Positions 35,862 to 49,241 of a DNA stretch of 64,000 nt are shown here, piece after piece; position 1 is the stretch's first letter; every line of letters starts with the position of its first letter. Both the position numbers and the translations under genes were made by a program. The notes under the pieces were generated by a model that was given only the letters and a program-made list of their open reading frames with translations, was not told the origin of the DNA and did no database searches. The stretch is from Theropithecus gelada (taxonomy: Eukaryota; Chordata; Mammalia; Primates; Cercopithecidae), in assembly GCF_003255815.1 (NCBI RefSeq), contig NC_037670.1:61020960-61084959 (forward strand), read 5' to 3'.

Positions 35862-36098
35862 TTCTTTTTTTATTATTATTATACTTTAAGTTCTAGGGTA
35901 CATGTGCATAACATGCAGGTTTGTTACATATGTATACTTGTGCCATGTTGGTGTGCTGCACCCATCAACTCGTCAGCACCCATCAACTCATCATTTACAT
36001 CAGGAATAGCTCCCAATACCATCCCTCCCCTCTACCCCCTCCCCATAATAGGCCCCATGTGTGATGTTCCCCTTCCAGAGTCCAAGTGATCTCATTGT

Positions 36099-39000
36099 TC
36101 AATTCCCACCGATGAGTGAGAGCATGAAGTGTTTGGTTTTCTGTTCTTGCCATAATTTGCTGAGAATGATGGTTTCGAGCTCCATCCATGTCCCTACAAA
36201 GGACATGAACTCATCCTTTTTTTTATGGCTGCATAGTATTCCATGGTGTATATGTGCCACATTTTCTTCATCCAGTCTGTCACTGATAGACATTTGGGTT
36301 GATTCCAAGTCTTTGCTATTGCGAATAGTGCCGCAATAAACATACGTGTGCATGTGTCTTTATAGCAGCATGATTTATAATCCTTTGGGTATATACCCAG
36401 TAATGAGATGGCTGGGTCGTATGGTATTTCTAGTTCTAGATCCTTGAGGATTCATCATACTGTTTTCCACAATGGTTGAACTAGTTTACAATCCCACCAA
36501 CAGTGTAAAAGTGTTCCTATTTCTCCACATCCTCTCCAGCACCTGTTGTTTCCTGACTTTTTAATGATTGCCATTCTAACTGGTGTGAGATGGTATCTCA
36601 TTGTGGTTTTGATTTGCATTTCTCTGATCGCCAGTGATGACGAGCATTTTTTCATGTATCTGTTGGCTGTATGCATGTCTTCTTTTGAGAAGTGTCTGTT
36701 CATATCCTTTGCCCGCTTTTTGATGGGGTTGTTTGTTTTTTTCTCGTAAATTTATTTAAGTTCTTTGTAGGTTCTGGATATTAGCCCTTTGTCAGATGAG
36801 TAGATTGCAAAAATTTTCTCCCATTCTGTAGGTTGCCTGTTCACTCTGATGGTAGTTTTCTTTTGCTGTGCAGAAGCTCTTTAGTTTAATTAGATCCCAT
36901 TTGTCAATTTTGCCTTTTGTTGCCATTCCTTTTGGTGTTTTAGACATGAAGTCCTTGCCCATGCCTATATCCTGAATGGTATTACCTAGGTTTTCTTCTA
37001 GGGTTTTTATGGTTTTAGGTCTAACATTTAAGTCTCTAATCCATCTTGAATTAATTTCCGTATACAGAGTAAGGAAAGGATCCAGTTTCAGGTTTCTACT
37101 TATGACTAGCCAATTTTCCCAGCACCATTTATTGAATAGGGAATCCTTTCCCCATTTCTTGTTTGTCTCAGGTTTGTCAAAGATCAAGATGGCTATAGAT
37201 GTGTGGTATTATTTCTGAGGGCTCTGTTCTGTTCCATTGGTCTATATCTCTGTTTCAGTACCAGTACCATGCTGTTTTGGTTACTGTAGCCTTGTAGTAT
37301 AGTTTGAAGTCAGGTAGCATGATGCCCCCAGCTTTGTTCTTTTGACTTAGGATTGTCTTGGCAATGCAGGGTCTTTTTTGGTTCCATATGAACTTTAAAG
37401 CAGTTTTTTCTAATTCTGTGAAGAAAGTCATTGGTAGCATAATGGGGATGGCATTGAATCTATAAATTCCCTTGGGCAGTATGGCCATTTTCATGATATT
37501 GATTCTTCCTATCCATGAGCATGGTATGTTCTTCCATTTGTTTGTGTTCTCTTCTATTTCACTGAGCAGTGGTTTGTAGTCCTCCTTGAAGAGGTCCTTT
37601 ACATCCCTTGTAAGTTAGATTCCTAGGTATTTTATTCTCTTTGAAGCTATTGTGAATGGGAGTTCATTCATGATTTGGCTGTTTGTCTGTTACTGGTGTA
37701 TAAGAATGTTTGTGATTTTTGCACATTGATTTTGTATCCTGAGACTTTGCTATGCTTATCAGCTTAAGGAGATTTTGGGTTGAGACAATGGGATTTTCCA
37801 AATATACAATCATGTCATCTGCAAACAGGGACAATTTGACTTCTTTTCCTAACTGAATACCCTTGATTTCTTTCTCTTGCCTGACTGCCCTAGCCAGAAC
37901 TTCCAACACTATGTTGAATAGGAGTGGTGAGAGAGGGCATCCCTGTCTTGTGCCAGTTTTCAAAGGGAATGCTTCCAGCCTTTTCCCATTCAGTATGATA
38001 TTGACTGTGGGTTTGTCATAAATAGCTCTTATTATTTTGAGATACTTTCCATCAATACTGAATTTATTGAGAGTTTTTAGCATGAAGGGCTGTTGAATTC
38101 TGTCAAAGGCCTTTTCTGCATCTATTGAGATAATTGTGTGGTTTTTGTCCGTGGTTCTGTTTATACGCTGGATTACATTTATTGATTTGTGTGTGTTGAA
38201 CCAGCCTTGCATGCCAGGGATGAAGCCCACTTGATCATGGTGTATAAGCTTTTTGATGTGCTGCTGGATTTGGTTTGCCAGTGTTTTATTGAGGATTTTT
38301 GCATCAATGTTCATCAGGGATATTGCTCTAAAATTCTCTTTTTTGTTGTGTCTCTGCCAGGCTTTGGTATCAGGATGATGTTGGCCTCATATAATGAGTT
38401 AGGGAGGATTCCTTCTTTTCTATTGATTGGAATAGTTTCAGAAGGAATGGTACCAGCTCCTTCCTGTACCTCCAGTAGAATTCGGCTGTGAATCTGTCTG
38501 GTCCTGGACTTTTCTTGGTTGGTAGGCTATTATTGCCTCAATTTCAGAGCCTGCTATTGGTCTATTCAGGGATTCATCTTCTTCCCGGTTTAGTCTTGGG
38601 AGAGTGTAAATGTCCAGGAAATTATCCATTTCTTCTAGGTTTTCTAGTTCATTTGCATAGAGATGTTTATAGTATTCTCTGGTGGTAGTTTGTATTTCTG
38701 TGGGGTTGGTGGTGATATCCCCTATATCATTTTTTTATTGCGTCTATTTGATTCTTCTCTCTTTTCTTCCTTATTAGTCTTGCTAGGGGTCTGTCAATTT
38801 TGTTGATCTTTTCAAAAAACCAGCTCCTGGATTCACTGATTTTTTTGGAGGGTTTTTTGTGTCTCTATTTCCTTCAGTTCTGCTCTGATCTTAGTTATTT
38901 CTTGCCTTCTTCTAGCTTTTGAATGTGTTTGCTCTTGCTTCTCTAGTTCTTTTAATTGTGATGTTAGGGTGTCAATTTTTGATCTTTCCTGCTTTCTCTT

Positions 39001-39912
39001 GTGGGCATTTAGTGCTATAAATTTCCCTCTACACACTGCTTTAAATGTGTCCCAGAGATTCTGGTATGGTGTATCTTTGTTCTCATTGGTTTCAAAGAAC
39101 ATCTTTATTTCTGCCTTCATTTCATTATGCACCCAGTAGTCATTCAGGAGCAGGTTGTTCAGTTTACATGTAGTTGAGCAGTTTTGATTGAGTTTCTTAA
39201 TCCTGAGTTCTAGTTTGATTGCACTGTGGTCTGAGAGACAGTTTGTTATAATTTCTGTTCTTTTACATTTGCTGAGGAGTGCTTTACTTCCAACTATGTG
39301 GTCAATTTTGGAATAAGTGCGATGTGGTGCTGAGAAGAATGTATATTCTGTTGATTTTGGGTGGAGAGTTCTGCAGATGTCTCTTAGGTCTGCTTGGTGC
39401 AGAGTTGAGTTCAATTCCTGGATATCCTTCTTAACTTTGTATCTCGTTGATCTGTCTAATGTTGACAGTGTGGTGTTAAAGTCTCCCATTATTATTGTAT
39501 GGGAGTCTAAGTCTCTTTGTAAATCTCTAAGGACTTGCTTTATGAATCTGGGTGCTCCTGTAATGGGTGCATACATATTTAGGATAGTTAGCTCTTCCTG
39601 TTGAATTGATCCCTTTCCATTATGTAATGGCCTTCTTTGTGTCTTTTGACCTTTCATGGTCTAAAGTCTGTTTTATCAGAGACTAGTATAGCAACCACTG
39701 CTTTTTTTTGTTCTCCATTTGCTTGGTAGATCTTCCTCTATCCCTTTATTTTGAGCCTATGTGTGTCTCTGAATGTGAGTTGGGTCTCCTGAATACAGCA
39801 CACTGAGGGGTCTTGACTCTTTATCCAATTTGCCAGTGTGTCTTTTAATTGGACCATTTAGTCCATTTACATTTAAGGTTAATATTGTTATATGTGAACT
39901 TGATCCTATCAT
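36099..39912 (-). pseudogene. L1 ORF2 relic inside the HERV-E-type provirus
   Basis: The start ATG is at 39,910-39,912. The endonuclease is largely open (38,833-39,657, with MGDFNTTLSTLD and SDHSAIKLE). The reverse transcriptase is in 37,664-38,314, with FADD at 37,814-37,825. Further pieces at 37,255-37,494, 36,792-37,187, 36,455-36,703 and 36,099-36,353 reach the LIGGN C-terminus. Several frameshifts separate them, so no full protein can be made. Confidence 0.93.
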
Positions 39913-39975
39913 TATGATATTAGCTGGTTATTTTGCTCGTTAGTTGATGCAGTTTCTTCCTAGCCTCGATGGTCT

Positions 39976-41004
39976 TTACATTTTGGCATATTTTTGCAAT
40001 GGCTGGTACTGGTTGTTCCTTTCCATGTTTAGTGCTTCCTTCAGGATCTCTTGTAGGGCAGGCCTGGTGGTGATGAAATCTCTAAGCATTTGCTTGTCTG
40101 TAAAGGATTTTATTTCTCCTTCACTGATGAAACTTAGTTTGGCTGGATATGAAATTCTGGGTTTAAAATTCTTTTCTTTAAGAATGTTGAATATTGGCCC
40201 CCACTCTCTTCTGGCTTGGAGAGTTTCTGCTGAGATATCTGCTGTTAGTCTGATGGGCTTCCCTTTGTGTGTAACCCTACCTTTCTCTCTGGCTGCACTT
40301 AACATTTTTTCCTTCATTTCAACTTTGAATCTGACAAAGTTGAATCTGACAATTATGTGTCTTGGAGTTGCACTTCTCAAGGAGTATCTTTGTGGCGTTC
40401 TCTGTATTTCCTGAATTTGAATGTTGGCCTACCTTACTTGGTTGGGGAAGTTCTCCTGGATGATATTCTGAAGAGTGTTTTCCAACTTGGTTCCATTTTC
40501 CCCCTCACTTTCAGGCACACCAATCAGACATAGATTTGGTCTTTTCACATAATCCCATATTTCTTGGAGGCTTTGTTCATTTCTTTTTCCTTTTTTTTTT
40601 CTCTAGACTTCTCTTGTCACTTCATTTCATTCATTTGATCTTCAATCATTGATACTCTTTCTTCCAGTTGATCGAGTGGGTTACTGAAGCTTGTGCATTT
40701 GTCATGTATTTCTCATGTCATGGTTTTTATCTCTGTCAGTTCATTTATGGTCTTCTTTGCATTGATTATTCTAGTTATCCATTCTTCCATTCTTCTTTAA
40801 GATTTTAGTTTCTTTGTGCTGGTTACGTAGTTCCTCCTTTAGCTCTGAGAAGTTTGATCTATTGAAGCTTTCTCTTCTCGCCTCGTCAAAGTCATTCTCC
40901 GTCCAGCTTTGATCTGTTGCTGGCGATGAGCTGCGTTCCTTTGGAGGGGTAGATGGGCTCTGATTTTTTGAATTTCTAGCTTTTCTGTCCTGCTTTTTCC
41001 CCAT
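39976..41004 (-). pseudogene. L1 ORF1 relic inside the HERV-E-type provirus
   Basis: Starts with an ATG at 41,002-41,004 (MGKKQDRKARNSKNQSPSTP, open to 40,771), loses frame in the coiled coil, and resumes at 39,976-40,380 with the RNA-binding half. Near 40,320-40,350 the string TTGAATCTGACAA occurs twice in a row, a local duplication that further damages the RNA-recognition segment. Confidence 0.92.
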
Positions 41005-42044
41005 CTTTGTGGTTTTATCCACCTTTGGTCTTTGATGATGGTGACGTACTGATGGGGTTTTGGTGTGGGTGTCCTTTCTGTTTGTTAGTTTTCCTTCTAA
41101 CAGTCAGGACCCTCAGCTGTAGGTCTGTTGGAGATTGCTTGAGGTCCACTCCAGACCCTGTTTGCCTGGGTATAAGCAGCAGAGGCTGAAGAAGATAGAA
41201 TATTGCTGAACAGCAAGTGCTGCTGCCTGATTCTTGCTCTGAAAGCTTCGTCTCAGGGATGTACCCCGCTGTGTGAGGTGTGAGGCGTTGGTCTGCACCT
41301 AGTGGGGGATGTCTCCCAGTTTGGCTACTCAGGGGTCAGCGACCCACTTGAGCAGGCAGTCAGGCAGTCTGTCCATTCTCAGATCTCTATCTCTGTGCTG
41401 GGAGATCCACTGCTCTCTTTAAAGCCGTCAGACCAGGTCATTAACATCTGCAGAGGTTTCTGCTGCTTTTTGTTAACTATGCCCTGTCGCCAGAGGTGGA
41501 GTCTACAGAGACAGGCAGGCCTCCTTGAGCTGCGGTGAGCTCCATCCAGTTCGAGCTTCCCTGCGGCTTTGTTTACCTACTTAAGCCTCAGCAATGGTGG
41601 GCACCCCTCCCCCAGCCTCGCTGCTGCCTTGCAGTTAGATCTCAGACTGCTGTGTTAGCAATGAGGGAGGCTCCGTGGGTATGGGACCCTCTGGGCCAGG
41701 TGTGGGACATAATCTCCTGGTGTGCCGTTTGCTAAGACCCTTGGTAAAGCACAGTATTAGAGTGGGAGTTACCCGATTTTCCAGGTGCTGTGTGTCTCAG
41801 TTTTCCTTGGCTAGGAAAAGGGATTCCCTTCCCCCTTGTGCTTCCCAGGTGAGGTGATGCCTCACCCTGCTTCAGCTCTCGCTGGTCAGGCTGCACCAGC
41901 TGACCACCACCAATTGTCCAGCACTCCCCAGTGAGATGAACCCAGTACCTCAGTTGAAAATGCAGAAATCACCCATCTTCTGTGTCACTCACGCTGGAAG
42001 CAGAGGCTGGAGCTGTTCCTATTCAGTCATCCTGCTCCCGACCC
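41005..42044 (-). promoter_or_regulatory. L1 5' UTR, degraded YY1 motif
   Basis: Full-length 5' UTR by position and content, but the tip reads the complement of AGGATGACTG where the copy at 8.4 kb keeps AAGATGGCC, so the YY1 core is lost. Sense promoter strength is probably reduced. Any antisense activity would run through the provirus on its opposite strand. Confidence 0.65.
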
Positions 42045-43607
42045 ATTAGTAATAATTTCTAAAACAGCTTGTAACCTTGTGATCAGGTTGAGCATGTAGA
42101 TGGGGGTCCAATATCCCCACAGGCCATCTTGTGCCCAAGTGGCAAGTCCATAATATTGTATAATTTTTTCCAGGAGGCCATTCATTATCTTTCCAATTAC
42201 CTATGGCTGTGCTTTGTTTTTTGCGGGAAGCATAAACAGGGAAGCCCAAGAGTTCGCCTGTTTTTATGGGCAGTAAGAAGAAAGATGGTTCAATGGTGCC
42301 AATTATACAGCTACCTGTCCACTGATCATGCAGCTTAGCAAAGTAGTCTCTATGTCCACATATCCAGTATAACCCAGTGGGGGCTGTCCAGTCTTGGTGG
42401 AATTCTGGGTGGGCCCAAACAGTCTGCAACTTTGGAAATTTACTGAATGGATTTCTTTCTGTGTAACTGGAACTCCACCATGTAACTGTTTTTGAGGTAC
42501 CATTATACAGTTTTTGCCCAAGACAACTAAGCCATCCTACAGGATGAGTGAATCCTTTTCCTTCTCTAGCTATGCAATACTGTCTAATAATTCAGGCTTT
42601 TAGAACCCAAAAATTGTTGGGGTGGTTCTTTTGGGCTGGGAATTCATCAGAAACTAGGTCTGTGGGAACTAACTCTCAGGCTTCCCACAGCCATTGATCT
42701 CCTGTTACAGTTCCTCCACAAACATGACATGAAGTGACTTTTAGAGACTGGGCTACATGTTCAGCTAATTGCAAACACAAATTTCTAGATTTTCCTGGAA
42801 TCTCAGATACTGGCACATTTAGTTCATCATAGAAAGTCTGAAATACTGGTTCTGAAGACCATCTTCGAACCTCCCCTTTTGTTAGGATGCTTACTCTAGG
42901 ATCTGGTCCTTTTCTATCAATGCCTAATAATACATATTCTCTTTTATTTTATTTTGGGTCTGAGGGGTTTGTGATTGCCAATTCTGAAGGGTTGCAGCTC
43001 CCACTTCTGCAGGAGCGACTGCCTTTTCCTTCCCAGAGCCAAACAGGATCTTTTTTATCTTCTTTCCAAGTAGCCCAAATGATACAAGACCAGTATTGAC
43101 ACCTCTCACATAAATATGATTATTGAGAGATATACTTATTTTCTGCTGTGTAACGTTTTTCACAATCCAGATAACTGCATCCTATTCCTTGCTGATTACT
43201 ATTAATAGCAGCACAAGCATCAGATTTTAAGCTTTCATGTTTGGGGATCCCCCTTTCTTCTGTTCTAGCTATAATTTTACTTGTGTCACCTAGAAAAGGA
43301 CCAGTTCTTAGTCTTACTTCAAAGACTATGATCATGGGAGGCTCGGAAGGGTCATAGCACACATTGAGCTGGTCACTTCCTGGATTACATACTTTGCACT
43401 GAGTGTTATTATACAAACAGGTTCCTTTTGGAGTTCCAGGCATTCATAATAACTATAAAATAAAAAGATTGTCTTAACTTGTTGTCCTACCTCAGTGACC
43501 TGATGTATGCACTTAAGGCAGTCCTCTCTGTGGGAAGAAGCAGTGGAAGCTTTTACCACACAAGTCCATGTTATAAGGAAAATAAGTCCGATGATGATCT
43601 TCCTCAT
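42045..43607 (-). pseudogene. Env surface subunit and start of the transmembrane subunit, broken
   Basis: The minus-strand ATG at 43,605-43,607 opens a signal-peptide-like N-terminus (KIIIGLIFLITWTCVVKA) in frame 43,332-43,607. The remaining surface subunit lies in shifted frames at 43,120-43,443 and 42,303-42,521. The subunit border and the first part of the transmembrane subunit (GLYWICGH, later KTGELLGFPVYAS) are in 42,046-42,429. The expected basic cleavage site is degenerate. The gene breaks off at the L1. No functional envelope can come from it. Confidence 0.85.
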
Positions 43608-43629
43608 GCTTTGGCCATGTGTAGACCAG

Positions 43630-46600
43630 TCAGACTCCGGGCATGACTGGAGCAGGGCTTGTCGTCTTCCTCAGGGTCACTTTGCAGGGATTGTCCAGGC
43701 TTGGTTTGGCCTCCCAGGTCTCAGGCGCTGCAGGCTTCACACAGCTGTGGTGAATCCAGGCTGGGATTCTTTCTACCTTTACAACTGTGGGAGTGGTCAG
43801 GATAACAGTCTGGAGTCCCCTCCACTGTGGCCGCAAAGGAGCCATATTCCAGTCCTTGATCCACACATGGTCACATGGAGAAAAAGGGTAAACTGGGGAG
43901 AATAAGCTGACTGGGCACCTATCATTTACCCAAATTGAGATTGTATGGGTAATTTTCCCCAAGGCTTGTAGCTTCTTTGTAATTCAATTTCATCTAACTC
44001 TTGGGGAGTACCTGAAAGTCCTCGCAGTACAGGAGAAGGCCTATGATACAGAATTTCATAGGGGGAGTATCCTGTTTTCTTAGAAGGGGTACACCTAATA
44101 TTTAGCAATACTGTAGGAAGGACTTGTATCCATTTTAATCCTGTCTCCTGACATACTTTCCCTAAACTATTTTTGATAGTTCGATTCATTTGCTCCAACC
44201 TTTCCGGAACTCTGAGGTTAGTAGGTGGTATGTAACTTCCATGTGATTCCTAATACCTTTGCTGTCTTTTGTACCAAGTCAGCCACAAATGCCGGCCTAT
44301 TATCTGAGCCAATTCATAGAGGCAGTCCAAACGTAGGGATGAGATCTGGAAGAAGCACGTGGGCTACTTCACGAGCTTTTTCAGTTCGTGGTGGATAAGC
44401 CTCCACCCACCCAGAGTAAGTACACACTAGAACCAGTAAATACTTGTTACCTCCGCATTTAGGCATCTCTGTGAAGTCCACTTGAAGATCTTCAAAGGGA
44501 GCTGCTCCTTAGGCTTGTATACTGGGAGGCACAGAGGGGCCTTGCTTTGCATTGTGCTGTGGACAGGTAATGCATCGCTGCGCTACTGTTTTAGCAAGAG
44601 CTGGCAAGTGTGAGATGTAGAAATACCAGCCTAACAACTTTTCAAGCGATTCTTGGCCTAAATGGGTAGTTTCACGTACAGCCAGCACAACTGTGGCTCC
44701 TAGCAGCTGTGGCACAGCTATTTTTTCATCTAGTAACTTTATCCATCCTTCCTTTACTGTTTGTCCTCTCTCTGCCTGAAGAAAATCTTTTTCCTCTTTA
44801 GAATAAGTAGGTACCAGATCAAACATTTGAGGGAGTAGTGGGGCTGTGACTGACGCCCAGTAAGGAGTAGATGTTGCTTTTCCTGCCTCTGTGTCTGCTC
44901 AGGAGTTTCCTTGGCTCACCAAGGTGGAAACTCGCTGGTGTCCGCTGCAATGCATGACTGCCACTTTCTGGGGCTTCCACCCTGCTTCTAATAACTGTAG
45001 AATTTCTTGTTGATATTTTATGTCCTTTCTCCCAGAATTTAACAGGCCTTTTTCTTTATATAATATTTCATGTACTTGAAGGGTTGGAAAGGCATGTCAA
45101 GAATCAGTATAGATGTTTACAGTCTTACCTTCACTGAGTTCCAGAGCCCGAGTTAAAGCAATGAGTTCTGCTTTTTGGGCCGAAGTGCCCTGAGGCAATG
45201 GCTTACCTTCAATAACATCATCCAAGTTTACTACCACGCATCTTGCGCACCTTTCTCCTCGCGAGTTCATGAAGCTGCTCCCATCCATGTGTAATTCCCA
45301 GTCTACCGATGCCCATGGCTGGTCTCGAAGATCAGGTCTGCTAGAATAGACTGAGTCCAACAACTCTACACAGTTATGTTCAACAGGGCTGTCGGATACT
45401 GGGAGCAAGGTGGCAGGATTTAAAGTGTTACAGACTTCGATGGTTATGTGGGGGTTTTCACATAACAAGCCTTGGTACTTAGTTAATCTAGCATTTGTTA
45501 GCCAATAGTGTCCTTTGGTATTCATCCGAGTTACCACCGCATGGGGGGCTTTTATATTAGGTTTTCTCCAAGGGTTAGCTTACCTGCTTCTTGTGCCAAC
45601 AGGGTCATTGCTGCCAAGGCTCTTAAACACGGAGGCCAGCCTTTAGAAACCCCATCAAGTTGTTTTGAGAGGTAGGCCACTGGTCTTGGCCAGGGCCCCA
45701 GAGTGTGTTAAAACTCCTACTGCCATTTTTTCTCTTTCTGACACATGGAGCATGAAGGGTTTTGTCAAATCTGGTAGTCCTAGAGCTGGGGCTGACATAA
45801 GTTTTTCTTTTAACTTACAAAAGTTTTGCTGTTATAGAGGCCCCCATTTAAAGGGCTCTCGGTTGCCCCCCTTTGTAACCCAATACAATGGTTTGGCTAG
45901 CACCACAAAGTTTGGAATCCACGTTCTGCAAAACCCCATAGCTCCTAAAAATTCCCTTACTTGCCTTCTGGTTTTAGGTTCCAGTAGGCTGCAGATGACC
46001 TGCTTTCTTTTTGACCCTAGGCTGCGCTCCCCTTTTCGAATAGTAAAACCCAGGTAGCAAACCTGCTCTCTGCAGATCTGAGCTTTCTTCTTGGACACCT
46101 TATACCCACAATCCTCCAGGTGCTGAAGCAGGGCATCCGTCCCTTTTGCACACCCAACGGCCATGGAGTGTCCTAGCGGAAGATCGTCCACATACTGGAG
46201 CAAGATGCAGCCTAGGTCTTTAGCAGAAAACTTCTGGAAGTCTTGAGCCAATGCCTACCCAAAGATGGTGGGGGAATTTTTCAACCCTTGGGGAAGCCAA
46301 GTCCAAGTGTACTGAGTCCCGACACCTGACCCCGGATCTTCCCACTGAAAGGCAAACAGTTTTTGGCTCTCAGGAGCTATTCTGATGCTAAAGAAGGCAT
46401 CTTTCAAGTCTAGGCAAGTAAACCAGCCTTCCTCAGCTGGCAGCAATCCTAACAGTGTGTAAGGGTTAGGAACTGTTGGGTGCAGAGTCACTGTAGCTTG
46501 GTTTACCAAGCATAAGTCCTATACGGGTCAATAGTCTTTGGTCCCTGGTTTGGGGACAGGTAGGAGGTGGGTGTTCCATGGAGACTGGCAAGGAACTATA

Positions 46601-47219
46601 TAATTCCAAAGGCTTTTAAGCATCTAAGATGAGGCTGTATTCCTTTAAGGGCCTCCCTGGGAACTGGATACTGCCTTTGTCTGATTGGCTAGGCCCCAGG
46701 CTTGACTTCTGTGAGTACAGGGGCTTGATTGATTGCCAGCCCCAGAGGATTGTCCTCTGCCCATACTCGGAGCCATCGCTTAGCTAGAGCTGGTTTTATT
46801 TCCTGACCTGGCTAGGTTAGAAAACGTCTCAATTTTTCTTCCCAAGGAACTGTAAGGGCCACAATGACTCCTGTTTCTGGTAACTTCAGCTGTAAAGAGC
46901 CCTGTTTTGTAAAGGAAATGGTTGGTTTCAGTTTGCTAAGCAAGTGTTTTCCCAACAAAGGCAAGGAGCAGTCAGGCATATACAGAAAATGATGAGTCAC
47001 TTTATGTCCTCCCACTGAGCAAGTCCGCGGTAGGCAGAAAGCCTGCTTGGCAGAGACTCCTGTTGCTCCAGTTATATCAATGGTCTTTTTAGATAAAGGG
47101 GCCACCGGGATGGTTACTATTGAGTGTTCAGCTTTGGTATTGACCAAAAACTTAATGTCCTTGCCCCCTATTATCATCCTGACCATGGGCTTCTTGGGAG
47201 CATTTGAGCCTGGTCCACT
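43630..47219 (-). pseudogene. pro-pol relic of the HERV-E-type provirus
   Basis: Order on the minus strand: protease (46,812-47,219), reverse transcriptase (45,832-46,509), RNase H (45,097-45,537), integrase zinc domain (44,509-44,826), and integrase catalytic core and C-terminus (43,926-44,198 and 43,630-43,962). The protease active-site triad reads LVNTKA instead of a D-T-G type, so the catalytic Asp is gone. YVDD of the reverse transcriptase remains at 46,183-46,194, but a TAG at 46,255-46,257 stops the frame just upstream. RNase H keeps HMDGSSF, KAELIAL and YTDS, the last followed at once by TGA. Integrase keeps an H-H-C-C-like CITC segment. Confidence 0.92.
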
Positions 47220-48632
47220 TCAGTCTAGTAGTCCTTTGGCCAGATTGAACAAAGTCCCTTCATCTTTGTCTGAGGTCTTTTGCTCTGCATCACCCTGCTT
47301 CTCCTTTAGTTGGGGACATTTATCTTTCCAATGTCCTATTTCTTTATAGTAGGCACATTGGTTACACTGCAGACATGAGCAATTGGACTGGGCATTCCTC
47401 TCAGAACCCCCTTTTGTCTGCCCTTTTGGGGGATTCCTCTAATTGCCGCAGGGAGCAAATCAGCATTTCACCTGGCCTGGCATTCGCCCTCCTTACGGCT
47501 TTCTCGGTGGCTTGTTGCATCTCTATTTACAAATACTTGATTAGCTATCTCCAGTAGCTGCGAGATAGTCATTCCTGCAAACCCAGTCTGTTTTTGCAGT
47601 TTTCTCTGGATATCTTCCGTGCTTTGACTAACTAAGGCCATGTTAATCATATGCTGATTTGCAGGACTATCCGAATCAAAAGGAGTGTACATACGATAGG
47701 CCTCACACAATCTTTTATAGAACTGGGCTGGGCTTTCCTCCTTTCCTTGGATGACTTCAGAAAGTTTATTTACATTGGTGGTCTTTTGAGCCCCTTTTTT
47801 CAGATCTTCAATTAATGCCTCTCGGTACTGTCTTAGTCTCTCCATATCTGGTCCTTCATTTGAATCCCATTGTGGATCTGTTCCTGGCAGCTGAATTCTT
47901 ATGTATTCCTGGGGATTTTGGTAATCGGCTGGGAAGTGCTTCTCTAGCCATTTAGTTGTTGCCTGGAGCACCCAATCTGGATAATTGTTTTGAGCAAGTC
48001 AATTAGAGCTTGAGGCTTTTCAGTGTAAAATGGAGTGTTATTTTTCCAATTGAGGAGGTCAGCAGAGGTGAAAGGGTGATGATACACAAAGGCACGCATT
48101 TCCACCATATGTCTGTTCCCATCTATCCCAGTATATCGCTGCTTTCTCAGGGGCATTTGGATTCCAGTCTTGGGCCGTAAGCGGGCTGCCAAGAGAGGAG
48201 TTTCTCCTATGGCTTTACTTCCCTTCTTGTCTACTCTGGGTAGTCTAGGGCCTGTGGGCTCAGGATAATGGGGTGCCTCTGCTTGATAAGGGGGGGGGCA
48301 CTGTTGGTGCCATCTCTCGCCATGAGGCTCTGGGTCAGACAGAACTTTTGGTGCTGACTTCCCTCGGCAGGTGGAGTGAGAACCTTCCTTAACTAACTGT
48401 CCCTTTGCTACTAGGACTGCTGCTGTCTGTCCCCTTAACCTCTATGGGGGATCTAAAACTAGCTGTAACCAGGAATCTGTATATGGGAATTGATCTGGGT
48501 GTCCTGGCTTGCCAGTTACTTTGTGCCATACCTTTGAACTAGAGACCTGTCTAGGCTTCCTTCTGATGGCCAACCTACATCTAATGCTGGCCAGTCTATT
48601 TCACACAAAGTTCTCAGTTTTCCTGAAGTCAT
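47220..48632 (-). pseudogene. gag relic of the HERV-E-type provirus
   Basis: Starts with ATG at 48,630-48,632 (MTSGKLRTLC) and ends with TGA at 47,220-47,222, in frame with pro, as in gammaretroviruses that express pol by stop read-through. The capsid-like part is open at 47,468-47,971. Frames of the start, the 48,192 piece, the 47,971 piece and the stop differ, so at least three frameshifts are needed to join them. The nucleocapsid zinc knuckle (47,316-47,357) reads CAYYKEIGHWKDKC: the second Cys is replaced by Tyr. Confidence 0.9.
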
Positions 48633-49241
48633 AGTGATTCCTTAGTCTCCTTTGAATCCTTTCTTGAAATTCTTTAACATAGTCCCTAATGGGGTGGACT
48701 TAATTTGTGCCTGACCCATGTTTTCTCAAGACAAAATATCATGCTCACACCACACACTCACCACAAAACAAAGAACGGGTAAAGAGGGCACACACACACC
48801 TTTACAGTTTGTACCAAACTAAAAGTGAAACCAAAACTAGAGTATCCAGAAATTCAAGCCAAGTCAGAACTAAAACCAAAGTATCACGCAATTCAAGTCA
48901 AGTCAAAACCAGAACAAAAGTGCCAACGCAGGCACACAGTGTGTGATCAGGCCACGCTTCCACTCACATGGAGTGGGCAAGTTCCAAAGACTAGTCTTAC
49001 CAAGTTTCAGATGTGGGGACTCCAAGTGCCAGTTCCTTCCTGGTGTTCAGACACTGTGTTAATCCTCTGTGGGGGCCTGCTACACGCTGCTCTGGCGAGG
49101 CGTCCACCAGGACAATTGCCTACCCGGGAGCACCCTTTGGATCATGTCACTCAGACTGGCTGGAGTCTCCCACAGGGATGCTCCACAGGGCAGGCTTAAG
49201 TCACCTAAGGGGCAGTCTTGGCCGTCCGTCAGTCACCTCGC
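48633..49241 (-). other. Provirus leader between primer site and gag
   Basis: About 600 bases of untranslated leader, normally carrying the packaging signal. On the plus strand, 48,820-48,930 repeats CAAGTCA and ACCAAA motifs (for example AATTCAAGCCAAGTCAGAAC and AATTCAAGTCAAGTCAAAAC), a short degenerate tandem repeat. No gene seen. Confidence 0.75.

Larger units (their letters stand above)
35866..42044 (-). mobile_element. Full-length L1 inserted in env
   Basis: 6.18 kb on the minus strand with 5' UTR, ORF1, ORF2 and 3' UTR. ATTAGTAGCAATTTCT (35,850-35,865) and ATTAGTAATAATTTCT (42,045-42,060) form a 16-bp TSD with two mismatches, made of provirus sequence. The L1 is therefore younger than the provirus. 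Its 3' UTR carries an 18-bp tandem duplication shared with the L1 at 57.6 kb. Both ORFs are broken. Confidence 0.96.
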
